Positions 33,673-41,993 of a DNA stretch of 64,000 nt are shown here, in pieces (the stretch's first letter is position 1; each line of letters starts with the position of its first letter). The notes below the pieces were generated by a model that did no database searches, was not told where the DNA came from, and worked only from the letters and a program-made list of their open reading frames with translations. The stretch covers positions 1,672,550 through 1,736,549 of the forward strand of contig NZ_LT960614.1 of the NCBI RefSeq assembly GCF_900231165.1, given 5' to 3'. The translations under genes were made by a program, and so were the position numbers. The DNA comes from Hartmannibacter diazotrophicus (GTDB lineage: Bacteria; Pseudomonadota; Alphaproteobacteria; Rhizobiales; Pleomorphomonadaceae).

Positions 33673-35310
33673 ATGGCTGTACTCGAAGCAGGTCCTGAGA
33701 CACTTTCCGGATGGCGTTTGCCCGGTCTGCGAAGATACCGGCCGCTGGCTATTTTCATGGCCGTTGGACTCGCTCTGGGCGTGTGTTCGGCCGCCGTCTG
33801 GTCGGATCTCCATCCGCTTCGCTATACGGCCGCGGCCGAGGTGACCGTCCCGAGGGGAGACGTCTCCCAGAGCGCGGTCGCAAGGGTCCAGTCGAGGGCG
33901 AGGCTTCTCGTTTCCCGGCCCGTACTTTCGTCGCTGCTGCTGGAGCCTGCGGTCGCCGGCCGCCTGCAGGCCGACATGGAGCCTCACGGGGCCATCGAAT
34001 CCGTCGTCGCCTTTTTTGCCGGTCTTCAGCAGACCGACCTTGATGCCGCCGAGCGCTTGATGCGCGCGCTGGAGCAGCGCGTCGACGTGCAGGCGCTTGG
34101 CAACGGACGCCTTGCGGTCCTCTTCTCCGCCCGCGACGCGGAGCTTGCCCGCGACAGCGTCAATGGCGTCATCGACGCCTTCGCCGGGCTTGAGAAGGCC
34201 GAATATGCCAAGGCGCGGTCCGCCGACATCGAGTGGATCGAAGCCGAAATCGACCGGGTGAACCGGCGGATTGCCGATGGCGAGGCTGCCGGGGCAGGGG
34301 CCGCCGACGATTTCTCCTCCGATCGTATTCTGCTGGGCGAGCTGGAATATCGCCGCGACGCCCTGCGCGACAGCCGTGAGGCGCCCGAGACGGCGCAGAG
34401 CATTTTCACGCGGGCAACGCTGCCCGAAGAGGCCAACAAGCCATCGAACCTCTGGCTGCTGGGCGGCGGCGCGCTGGCCGGTCTGCTACTGGCCTTGCTG
34501 GCTCATGCCCTTGCCTTGCGGGCGCTGACGCGCCTGCGTGAGGCCAATCTTCCGACCTGGGCCCGCAGCGGCGCGCTTCTCGAAGTGCCTGTCCAGCTCT
34601 GCGGTTCTCGCCCGGTCGGCGCCGGCGATGAGGCAGTTCACGCCATTGCCCATGATGATTTCGGACCGCTGGAGGAGACCGTCGCGGTCGCTCCGACGCC
34701 CGCCGTCTCCCGGATCGATACGGACGTGGAACAGTGTGCGGTAGCGGAAGTCCCTCACGAGGAGCCGTCCCTCGACCGCATCCATGCGACCGTCATGACC
34801 GACGGCGGCTCGAAGATCGCCATTCTGTCGATTTCGAATGCCGGCAAGAGGCGGCCGATTGCCGAACTGCTTGGCGAGGCGGCCGTCGCGGACGGACTGC
34901 GCTCGGTCGTGGTGGAAATGGTGGTCGGCGATGAATCGGGCCGCGCCGGCATGTCGGACCTCCTCTCCGGACGCGCCCGCTTCGCCGACGTGATCGACCG
35001 CCATCCCCGTGGCCGCGCGCACTATATCGGCCCGGGAAGCTGCACGGTGGAGGGCACCCTTCTCGCGCCGGCAAGCCTCGATCCGGCGCTGACGGCGCTC
35101 GAAAACACCTATGATCTCGTCCTGATGGACATGGGCAGCATAGCCCGCGACGAGCAGTGCATCGCGCTGGTTTCCGGCACGAACCACGTGGCGCTGGTCG
35201 CCGATCCCGGACCGGACGCCGACTGGGTGATGCGCCTTCTCGCCATGAATGGCGTGCGCAGCGTGTCGCTGATCCCGGAAGAAGAACTGGCTGCCTCCAA
35301 CGCGGCGTGA
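33673..35310 (+). CDS. Wzz/ExoP-like chain-length protein with degenerate BY-kinase domain
   Basis: A membrane protein of 545 aa: helix 1 at about 24-44, a periplasmic coiled region (about 60-250, with AEIDRVNRRIADGE), helix 2 at about 256-280, then a cytoplasmic part of 265 residues. The layout is that of polysaccharide co-polymerases fused to a tyrosine autokinase. The ATPase-like end keeps the fold order (IAILSISNAGKRRPIAELL; LRSVVVEMV; YDLVLMDMGS) but has no GKS/T Walker A and no tyrosine cluster at the C terminus, so kinase activity is unlikely. AAGGAG precedes the ATG at 33673. Confidence 0.82.
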   Translation: MAVLEAGPETLSGWRLPGLRRYRPLAIFMAVGLALGVCSAAVWSDLHPLRYTAAAEVTVPRGDVSQSAVARVQSRARLLVSRPVLSSLLLEPAVAGRLQADMEPHGAIESVVAFFAGLQQTDLDAAERLMRALEQRVDVQALGNGRLAVLFSARDAELARDSVNGVIDAFAGLEKAEYAKARSADIEWIEAEIDRVNRRIADGEAAGAGAADDFSSDRILLGELEYRRDALRDSREAPETAQSIFTRATLPEEANKPSNLWLLGGGALAGLLLALLAHALALRALTRLREANLPTWARSGALLEVPVQLCGSRPVGAGDEAVHAIAHDDFGPLEETVAVAPTPAVSRIDTDVEQCAVAEVPHEEPSLDRIHATVMTDGGSKIAILSISNAGKRRPIAELLGEAAVADGLRSVVVEMVVGDESGRAGMSDLLSGRARFADVIDRHPRGRAHYIGPGSCTVEGTLLAPASLDPALTALENTYDLVLMDMGSIARDEQCIALVSGTNHVALVADPGPDADWVMRLLAMNGVRSVSLIPEEELAASNAA

Positions 35311-35562
35311 CCGCCGCGCGCGCGTCGGTGACCGTTGGTAGGATGCAGGACGGGGTTGTCATCGGGCGGTTTCGATTGCCCTCGAAAAATCACTGGCCCA
35401 CGGTTCCAACCGCCTTCGGCTTCGTTTAACGTCTGCCAGCGATCGCACGGCCTGAATCATTTTACGGTCTGGCATTTCCGCCCGGATGGCCAGAGCGTTT
35501 CAGCGCGATCCTCCCACATCGAACGCCCAGCTCGACAACCCGTCGAAGATTGAGGACGCGCC

Positions 35563-36993
35563 ATGGCCGAAGAAGAGCCAACTGCGCCCGAAGGGGCGGA
35601 CGTGCTTGAAACGGATGCACCCGAAGAGGAACTCCGTTTCCGCGACGAAGACGGCGCGATCACCCGCGAATTCTATGACGCCATCACGGCGGCGGTGGAA
35701 GCGCGGGACGCCGAGCAGGTTCGCGCGCTCGCCGGCGATCTGCACGAGGCCGATGCCGCCGACATCCTTGTCGCCCTGCACGCCGACGACCGCGCCCCCT
35801 TCGTCAGTCTTCTCGGCAAGGATTTCGACTTTGCGGCCCTGACCGAGGTCGACGAGCAGATCCGCGTCGCGGTTCTGGAGGAACTGCCGACCGAAGTCGT
35901 CGTCGAGGGCATGCGCGAACTCGATTCGGACGACGCGGTCTATATTCTCGAGGATCTCGACGAGGCGGCGAAGGCCGAGATTCTGGAGCAGTTGCCGATC
36001 CCCGACCGGCTCAGCATCCAGCGCAGTCTTGACTACCCGGAAGAGACCGCCGGACGGCGCATGCAGACCGACTTCATCGCGGTCGCCTCGTTCTGGACGG
36101 TCGGGCAGACCATCGACTTCCTGCGCAACCAGAGCGAACTGCCCGACGATTTCTACGAGATTTTCGTCATCGACCCGGCATTCCGGCTCGCCGGCACGGT
36201 GCCGCTCAACAAGATTTTGCGGGCCAAGCGCCAGACGCGCATTGCCGACGTCATGAACGAGACCAGCCATCCGGTGCTGGCGACCGAGGATCAGGAAGAG
36301 GTCGCCCGGCTCTTCGAGCGCTATAACCTCGTCTCGACGGCCGTCGTCGACGAGGGCGGTCGGCTGGTCGGTGTCCTGACCATTGACGACATGGTCGACG
36401 TCATGAAGCAGGAGGCCGAAGAGGATTTGCGCGCCCTGGCGGGCGTCGGCGACGAGGAGATCTCCGACAGCGTCACCGATACGGTCCGCAGCCGCTTCAT
36501 ATGGCTGCTCGTCAATCTCGCGACGGCGATCCTCGCCTCGATGGTGATCAGCCTCTTCGATGGCGCCATTTCCAAGATGGTGGCGCTGGCCGTGCTGATG
36601 CCTATCGTCGCGTCGATGGGTGGCAACGCCGGCTCGCAAACCATGACCGTGGCCGTGCGCGCCTTGGCAACCCGCGAGATCGACCGGCGCAACATGGTCC
36701 GCACGATCGTCCGCGAAACGACCGTCGGCGCGATCAACGGGGTGCTTTTTGCGGTATTGATTGGTATTGCTGCTGGGCTCTGGTTTGAGGATGTTCTCCT
36801 CGGCGTCATTATCGGCGCTGCACTGATTATTAACCTCGTTGTGGCAGGACTGGCAGGGATTCTGATCCCGCTCGCTCTGGACCGCCTGGAGATTGATCCG
36901 GCGGTTGCATCAAGCGTATTTGTGACCACGGTAACGGACGTGGTCGGATTTTCCGCATTCTTGGGTCTTGCGACATGGTTTTTGACCGGCTGA
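35563..36993 (+). CDS. mgtE: Magnesium transporter MgtE
   Basis: A protein of 476 aa that imports Mg2+ through a gated channel. The N domain (about 40-150) shows LHEADAADILVALHADD and EELPTEVVVEGMRELDSDDAVYILEDLDE, followed by two CBS domains (to about 290) and five membrane helices with the signature MPIVASMGGNAGSQTMTVAVRALA. All family elements are complete. The last 80 codons have visibly more A/T in third positions than the rest. It overlaps the downstream lysozyme gene by 19 bases. No Mg-responsive riboswitch was recognised in the 252-base leader. Confidence 0.95.
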   Translation: MAEEEPTAPEGADVLETDAPEEELRFRDEDGAITREFYDAITAAVEARDAEQVRALAGDLHEADAADILVALHADDRAPFVSLLGKDFDFAALTEVDEQIRVAVLEELPTEVVVEGMRELDSDDAVYILEDLDEAAKAEILEQLPIPDRLSIQRSLDYPEETAGRRMQTDFIAVASFWTVGQTIDFLRNQSELPDDFYEIFVIDPAFRLAGTVPLNKILRAKRQTRIADVMNETSHPVLATEDQEEVARLFERYNLVSTAVVDEGGRLVGVLTIDDMVDVMKQEAEEDLRALAGVGDEEISDSVTDTVRSRFIWLLVNLATAILASMVISLFDGAISKMVALAVLMPIVASMGGNAGSQTMTVAVRALATREIDRRNMVRTIVRETTVGAINGVLFAVLIGIAAGLWFEDVLLGVIIGAALIINLVVAGLAGILIPLALDRLEIDPAVASSVFVTTVTDVVGFSAFLGLATWFLTG

Positions 36994-37961
36994 AGCAGTG
37001 GATGGGAAATGCGGGCGAATTTGCCGCCGGCAAGGCCTCCGACACGCGCGCTACCCTTCGCAAGGTCAACCGCAGACCGGTCGGACGCATCGCCGTCGCC
37101 ATGGTCACGGCGGGCCTTTTGTCCGGATGTGCGCTGTTCGAATTCGAGGAACCGGGCCCGGAAACCTATCCCGTCCAGGGCATCGACGTCTCCAAATATC
37201 AGGGCGACATCGACTGGAATGCCGTGCACCGGGCCGGCATTTCCTTTGCCTATATCAAGGCGACGGAAGGCGGCGACCACAAGGACGATCGATTCCTGGA
37301 CAACTGGAACGCGGCCAAGGCAGCCGGCGTTCGTCATGGCGCCTATCATTTCTATTATTTCTGCCGCTCGCCGGAAGAGCAGGCGGCCTGGTTCATCCAG
37401 AACGTGCCCTACGACCCGACGGCCTTGCCGCCGGTGCTGGACATGGAGTGGTATCACGACTCCAAGACCTGCAAGCGCAAGCCGAGCCGCGAGGAAGTGC
37501 TTAGCGAAATGAAGACCTTCATCGAGATGGTGGCGCGCTACTACGGCAAGCGCCCGATCGTCTACGCGACGGTCGATTTCCATCGCGACCGACTGGTGAA
37601 CGCTTGGCAGGGCTATCCGATGTGGCTGCGCAGTGTGGCCGGACACCCCTCCATCCGCTACGGCAAGCGGACCTGGCATCTGTGGCAATATACGGCGACG
37701 GGGCGCGTCAAGGGCATCCGAGGCAACGTCGACCGCAACACATTCGCGGGCTCCAAGAAGGACTTCGAGGTGTTCCTGGCCTCCTCGCAGCTCGATGTGG
37801 CCACCGGATCGATCGCCTCGCAGCAACCGGCCGTGCCTGCTGCAGCCGCCACGGCGGTCGCGAATGCACCCGACCCCACCGGCTCCGGCGTTCCCATGCC
37901 GACGGCCAACCCCGCTCCGCCGACCCTGCGCAGTTCCACGATCACCGCCTTCGACGAATAA
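36975..37961 (+). CDS. GH25-family lysozyme-like lipoprotein
   Basis: A protein of 328 aa. A short basic stretch precedes a lipoprotein signal (MVTAGLLSGC, cysteine 52). The mature part is a GH25 muramidase: GIDVSKYQGDIDWNAV, FAYIKATEGGDHKDDRF, GAYHFYYF, the acidic pair VLDMEWY, and a WHLWQYTATGRVKGI end. A Pro/Ala-rich tail of about 60 residues follows. Starts at 36975 (overlapping mgtE), 37002 and 37101 are all possible; the last is nearest the lipoprotein signal. It probably remodels peptidoglycan from the envelope side. Confidence 0.88.
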   Translation: MVFDRLKQWMGNAGEFAAGKASDTRATLRKVNRRPVGRIAVAMVTAGLLSGCALFEFEEPGPETYPVQGIDVSKYQGDIDWNAVHRAGISFAYIKATEGGDHKDDRFLDNWNAAKAAGVRHGAYHFYYFCRSPEEQAAWFIQNVPYDPTALPPVLDMEWYHDSKTCKRKPSREEVLSEMKTFIEMVARYYGKRPIVYATVDFHRDRLVNAWQGYPMWLRSVAGHPSIRYGKRTWHLWQYTATGRVKGIRGNVDRNTFAGSKKDFEVFLASSQLDVATGSIASQQPAVPAAAATAVANAPDPTGSGVPMPTANPAPPTLRSSTITAFDE

Positions 37962-38144
37962 GCCGCACGCGCTGCATGAACCCGGGCTTTCGATCGGGCA
38001 AGGCGTCTTGGTGTCGTCAGGACGCGCGCTTTGCTGCGCTTTCATCGCGGAATTTTCTGATCCGGCACCGGCCTGCCGCCGAAGGCGGGAGGACCGACTA
38101 AGGCTGGCCTCGGCTTTGCGTATTTCAAGCCGGGGAGGGACCTT

Positions 38145-38303
38145 TCAGCCGAGGAAGAAAGCGAACGCTTCGCGCCAGAACAGGAAGCAGAGCACAAGAA
38201 CACCGACCCGAATGGCCATGACGCTGATCATGTCCAGCCGCCGCTTGACGGCGTCCATCACGAGGCTGGTCTCGCGGTGCGGGGGGAGGTCGATGGAAGT
38301 CAT
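38145..38303 (-). CDS. Small single-pass membrane protein
   Basis: A protein of 52 aa: a polar N terminus (MTSIDLPPHRETSLVMDAVKRRLD) followed by one hydrophobic helix (ISVMAIRVGVLVLCFLFW) and a short aromatic end. AAGGCG precedes the ATG at 38303. I recognise no family. Support comes from an exact CtrA box about 107 bases upstream and from the lack of any other gene in the area. Small CtrA-controlled membrane proteins exist in alphaproteobacteria, but the role here is unknown. Confidence 0.5.
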   Translation of the reverse strand: MTSIDLPPHRETSLVMDAVKRRLDMISVMAIRVGVLVLCFLFWREAFAFFLG

Positions 38304-38409
38304 GGCGCGCGCCTTTTTTGTGCTGACGGAGCATCGTCCAGGAGGTCGGGGCTCCGGTTGCGGCAGGCTTGCCGGTCTTTGTGCTTGAGCCAATTTTTGG
38401 CCCGAAATA

Positions 38410-38424
38410 TTAAGAATGCATTAA
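38410..38424. promoter_or_regulatory. CtrA box (TTAA-N7-TTAA)
   Basis: TTAAGAATGCATTAA is an exact TTAA-N7-TTAA site, with a further GGTTAACC directly after it. It lies upstream of the small membrane protein gene on the minus strand, at the edge of a relatively A+T-rich gene-free stretch. Confidence 0.55.
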
Positions 38425-38728
38425 GGTTAACCAGTCGTTTCCATGCAGAGATTGCACTCGTTGCCAGTCAAGCAATCGAATGTGCAATTGATGCGGCCCC
38501 CCGGAAGCATTTTGCTGCATCGCAATAAAGCAACGATGTCCCGCAATCCTTGAATTCGGATACGAGGTGGAAACATTTCGAAGTAAATCTCGAGAAAGTT
38601 GTGGCTCTCGCTCTGCTGAGGCCGGCAATCGGGTGCTTTGGTGCTTTCATGAAGAAAGAAAAGTCAGCCGGATTGTTTCTCGCAACTGCCGGAATCAATA
38701 TGCGAGAAAATCTCTGTAACGCATTGTT
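38425..38728. other. A+T-richer gene-free stretch
   Basis: About 300 bases without a convincing gene. Base composition is clearly lower in G+C than the neighbours. Short frames on both strands (up to 76 codons) use rare start codons and have no ribosome site or family pattern. It may be a decayed gene or a regulatory region; no terminator for the rbsD/frcR unit could be recognised in it. Confidence 0.5.
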
Positions 38729-39208
38729 CTAGTGCAGGTTATCCAGAGACTGACTCTCGTTCTCGATCTGGCGCTCGGGCGCTGGATGGATGACGCCCTT
38801 GCGCAGGACGAGATTGCCGTAAAGCCGGCGCTCGCTGGTGGCAACAATGGCGAAGGCCGCCCGGACCCGCTCGTAGAACGCCGGCCCGTCGAGCTGGGCG
38901 ATGCGTTTCCCCGGCTCGTGACGAGCGACGAGGGCTTCGAATTCCGCGAAGATCGGCTCGCGCCTGCCGGGTGCGCCGGCAATTCCGGGACGGAAGGCGG
39001 CGTCCGGAACCATCTCGTCGAGCGGCATGACCGAGAGGATGGCATTGGCCACCGAGACCGCATCATGGCCATCCATGCGAATGAGCCGGTGCCCGTCCGT
39101 CTCGGCGGGATAATTGCCGTCGACGATGGCGATCTCGTCGCCGTGCCCCATGGCCCTGAGCACGCGCAGGAGATCGGGACCGAGCAGCGGGTCAAGCCCT
39201 TTCAGCAT
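38729..39208 (-). CDS. RbsD/FucU-family sugar mutarotase
   Basis: An enzyme of 159 aa that interconverts sugar anomers or pyranose forms. The RbsD/FucU signature is plain: MGHGDEIAIVDGNYPAE close to the N terminus, VMPLDEMVPDA in the middle, and the C-terminal ERRLYGNLVLRKGVI. The C-terminal form (YGNLVLRKGVI) is nearer FucU than RbsD. The start codon overlaps the frcR stop (TAATG), so the two are coupled. It presumably prepares the sugar brought in by the adjacent ABC transporter. Confidence 0.92.
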   Translation of the reverse strand: MLKGLDPLLGPDLLRVLRAMGHGDEIAIVDGNYPAETDGHRLIRMDGHDAVSVANAILSVMPLDEMVPDAAFRPGIAGAPGRREPIFAEFEALVARHEPGKRIAQLDGPAFYERVRAAFAIVATSERRLYGNLVLRKGVIHPAPERQIENESQSLDNLH

Positions 39209-40437
39209 TACACGGTCTCCTTGAAAAGGACTTCCCGGTCCAACGTGAACTTGGCGAGGAGGGGCAGGCAGCCCGCGCCGACCTCGCGGGCCGAGGCGCC
39301 GATCTCTCCGTTGACGACGTCGATCGGGCTCAGGCCCTGGCGGTTGAAGGTCTCGATTTCCTGCTTGATGGCGGTCACCAGCCGGTCGCGGACCCGCGTC
39401 GGGAAGGCGCCATCGATCACGGCGGCCTGGAAATCAACCACCGCCGATGCGGCGGTGATGGCATAGGCAAGGCTGCGCGCGGCTTCGCCGATCCAGTCGT
39501 CGAGTTCCTGGCCGGCTTCTTCCCACGCATCCGGACTGGCCCAGAGCCATCCGGCCTTCTTGCCCTCCTGGATGAGGCGGGCCTCAAGTGTGTAGAGCGA
39601 AGCGCAACGGATAAGCTGCTGGACCGAGCCGTCCGGCCCCGGCACCGGCATCGAGCCGAGCGAGGCGGCATTGCCGTATCGGCCGGGCAGGAGGGCTCCG
39701 TTCACGACCAGGCCGCCGCCGACGAAGGAGCCGACGAAAATATAGAGAAAATCGTGGAAGTCGGCGCTGTTGCCAAAGACAAGCTCCGCCGCGCAGGCCG
39801 CCGTCGCGTCATTGCAGAGGTAGACCGGCTGGTTGACATGCGAGGCGAAGACCTGCCTGAGGTCGAGGTCGCGCCAGACGTCGAGCGCGCCGGGCGGGCC
39901 GCCCACCTCATAGGCCCAGTTCCACAATTCGTTGGGGGAGGCGAGCCCGAGGCCCACGATGCGGTCCCGCTCGTCCGGCTTGAGGGTGGCTTCGATCTCG
40001 CGGATGCCGTTCTGGGCAAAGTCGGTCAGCATGTCGGGCAGGGGATAGGCATAGGTGATGTGCAGGTGCTTGCGCACCTTGCCGAGGAAATCGATCAGCA
40101 CGAGGTCGGAAGACCGGCGCCCGATCTTCAGCCCGTAGGCATAGGCACCGTCGGGATTGAGCGAGAAGGGCACGCTCGGCTGTCCGACCCGGCCGCGCTG
40201 GGGCTCCTCGCGCCGCAGCAGGCCGTCTTTTTGCAACTGGTTGGCGATCACGGAGACGGTTTGCGCCGAAAGGCCGGTGAGGCGGGCAAGCTCCACCTTG
40301 GCAACGGCACGATGCCGGCGGACGAGCGAAAGGATCAGCCGCTCGTTGTAGAGACGGACGCCGCTCTGATTGGTGCCTCGTCCCGGGTCCGTCGGCCGAA
40401 AGCGACCGCCCCCCGGCAGATCGCCAGCGGGTTTCAT
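39208..40437 (-). CDS. frcR: ROK-family transcriptional regulator (FrcR-like)
   Basis: A regulator of 409 aa: an N-terminal winged helix-turn-helix (about 28-85, LARLTGLSAQTVSVIANQLQKDGLL) and a ROK sugar-kinase-like domain. The domain has a nucleotide-type fold but lacks the CxCGxxGCxE zinc motif, and is therefore a regulator rather than a kinase. The gene is divergent from an FrcBCA-type transporter, as in Sinorhizobium, where FrcR controls fructose uptake. The start at 40437 follows GGGAGGA. The 331-base gap to frcB holds the operator described separately. Confidence 0.9.
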   Translation of the reverse strand: MKPAGDLPGGGRFRPTDPGRGTNQSGVRLYNERLILSLVRRHRAVAKVELARLTGLSAQTVSVIANQLQKDGLLRREEPQRGRVGQPSVPFSLNPDGAYAYGLKIGRRSSDLVLIDFLGKVRKHLHITYAYPLPDMLTDFAQNGIREIEATLKPDERDRIVGLGLASPNELWNWAYEVGGPPGALDVWRDLDLRQVFASHVNQPVYLCNDATAACAAELVFGNSADFHDFLYIFVGSFVGGGLVVNGALLPGRYGNAASLGSMPVPGPDGSVQQLIRCASLYTLEARLIQEGKKAGWLWASPDAWEEAGQELDDWIGEAARSLAYAITAASAVVDFQAAVIDGAFPTRVRDRLVTAIKQEIETFNRQGLSPIDVVNGEIGASAREVGAGCLPLLAKFTLDREVLFKETV

Positions 40438-40615
40438 GGAAACAGTTCCTCCCTCGTCCTCAAACTCACGCGTGTCCTGTGAGCACGTTGCATGCCGCGT
40501 TCGGAATGGAAAGTGTCTTTTCTTTCGGCATGTTCGCGGGCGTGTTGTCTTTTTCACGCCTTCAGGTTCGCGCGGTTTGCGGCGTGGCCGAACGATGCGC
40601 CGCGAGGTGTTCCCT

Positions 40616-40650
40616 GTCAATAAATAAATCCGACGGATTTTTTTATTGAC
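40616..40650. promoter_or_regulatory. Palindromic operator overlapping frc promoters
   Basis: GTCAATAAATAAATCC (40616-40631), spacer GAC, then GGATTTTTTTATTGAC (40635-40650): an inverted repeat with 15 of 16 pairs matched. Each outer end is a TTGACA -35 hexamer reading outward: plus strand 40646-40651 toward frcB and minus strand 40620-40615 toward frcR. A repressor dimer bound here would block both promoters. It is the best candidate for the FrcR site. Confidence 0.7.
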
Positions 40651-40768
40651 ACCTCACTGGAGGCATGTAACCAATTTGCCACCACACAGACCCGGACAAT
40701 CGGGCTGTGTCGAACGGCCGACGCTGGGGAAGAGCAGACGAAGGCCGGGCAAGACCAGGGAGGATCAT

Positions 40769-41803
40769 ATGAAACTTGCATCTGTCCGTCTTCGGACGGT
40801 TCTTTTCGGCTGCGCCGCGTTTGCCGCCATGGGCGCGGCTCCGTCGTTCGCCGCCGGCGTTTCCGCCTGCCTCATCACCAAGACGGACACCAACCCCTTC
40901 TTCGTGAAGATGAAGGAGGGCGCCACCGCCGAAGCGGAGAAGCTGGGCATCACGCTCAAGGCCTATGCCGGCAAGATCGATGGCGATAACGAGAGCCAGG
41001 TCAACGCGATCGAGACCTGCATCGCCGACGGCGCCAAGGGCATCCTGATCACCGCGTCCGACACCAAGGCCATCGTGCCGACCGTGCAGAAGGCCCGTGA
41101 CGCCGGACTTCTGGTGATCGCCCTCGACACCCCGCTCGACCCGATCAACGCGGCCGACATGACCTTCGCCACCGACAACTTCAAGGCTGGCGAACTGATC
41201 GGCGACTGGGCCAAGGCGACGCTGGGCGACAAGGCCGCCGACGCCAAGATCGCGATGCTGGATCTGGCCGTCTCGCAGCCGTCCGTCGGCGTTCTGCGCG
41301 ACCAGGGCTTCCTTCAGGGCTTCGGCATCGACCTCGGCGACCCGAAGAAGTGGGGCGACGAAACCGATCCGCGCGTCGTTGGTCATGAAGTGACCGCCGG
41401 CAACGAGGAGGGCGGCCGCAAGGCGATGGAGACCCTGCTCGCCAAGGACAGCGGCATCAATGTCGTCTACACGATCAATGAGCCGGCCGCCGCCGGCGCC
41501 TATCAGGCGCTCAAGGCCGTCGGCATGGAAGGCGGCGTCACCATCGTCTCCGTCGACGGCGGCTGCCCGGGCGTGAAGAATGTGGCCGAAGGCGTCATCG
41601 GCGCCACCTCGCAGCAGTATCCGCTGCTGATGGCCTCCAAGGGTATCGAAGCCATCGCGGCCTGGGCCAAGGACGGCACCAAGCCGACGCCGAGCGAAGG
41701 CAAGGACTTCTTCGACACCGGAGTGCAGCTAGTCACGGACCATCCGGTGGAAGGGATCGACTCGATCGACACCAAGAAGGGTCTCGACCTCTGCTGGGGC
41801 TGA
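40769..41803 (+). CDS. frcB: Sugar ABC transporter binding protein FrcB
   Basis: A periplasmic binding protein of 344 aa with a signal peptide ([19 protein letters not shown]). The mature part opens [21 protein letters not shown] and contains [19 protein letters not shown] and [18 protein letters not shown], all close to the Sinorhizobium fructose-binding FrcB. Family members bind fructose, and related ones ribose or mannose. GGGAGGATCAT precedes the ATG. It is the first gene of the frcBCA unit. Confidence 0.93.
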   Translation: MKLASVRLRTVLFGCAAFAAMGAAPSFAAGVSACLITKTDTNPFFVKMKEGATAEAEKLGITLKAYAGKIDGDNESQVNAIETCIADGAKGILITASDTKAIVPTVQKARDAGLLVIALDTPLDPINAADMTFATDNFKAGELIGDWAKATLGDKAADAKIAMLDLAVSQPSVGVLRDQGFLQGFGIDLGDPKKWGDETDPRVVGHEVTAGNEEGGRKAMETLLAKDSGINVVYTINEPAAAGAYQALKAVGMEGGVTIVSVDGGCPGVKNVAEGVIGATSQQYPLLMASKGIEAIAAWAKDGTKPTPSEGKDFFDTGVQLVTDHPVEGIDSIDTKKGLDLCWG

Positions 41804-41833
41804 TCGGCCTGAAGACAACTGATCATGGTATTC

Positions 41834-41855
41834 GCCCGGTGCTTCGGCACCGGGC
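41834..41855 (+). other. Intercistronic hairpin 1 (frcB-frcC)
   Basis: GCCCGGTGC-TTCG-GCACCGGGC, a perfect 9-bp stem with a stable tetraloop, 30 bases after frcB. Without a T run it is more likely a message-stabilising element than a terminator; such stems after binding-protein genes raise binding protein over permease. Confidence 0.6.
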
Positions 41856-41884
41856 CCTGATCGGGCGTCCTTGAAAGACGGAAG

Positions 41885-41911
41885 CCGGGCAGGCAGACTT
41901 CTCCTGCCCGG
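41885..41911 (+). other. Intercistronic hairpin 2 (frcB-frcC)
   Basis: CCGGGCAGG/CCTGCCCGG, a second 9-bp stem in the same 190-base gap, again without a clear T run. Two strong hairpins in one gap support processing or partial termination between frcB and frcC. Confidence 0.55.
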
Positions 41912-41993
41912 TCGTCGCAAAGAACAAAGCACCACAACACCGAGACAGACCGGCCCGGCCCTCGTCAAGAAGGGCACACAGGGAGGCTCCACC

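Noticed and set aside
35311-35562. An Mg2+ riboswitch (M-box) before mgtE
   Set aside because: The 252-base leader lacks the conserved M-box segments and has no terminator or anti-terminator pair.
38550-38732. A 60-codon plus-strand gene in the A+T-richer stretch
   Set aside because: The start is TTG without a ribosome site, and the end runs into the rbsD/fucU 3' end; no family pattern.
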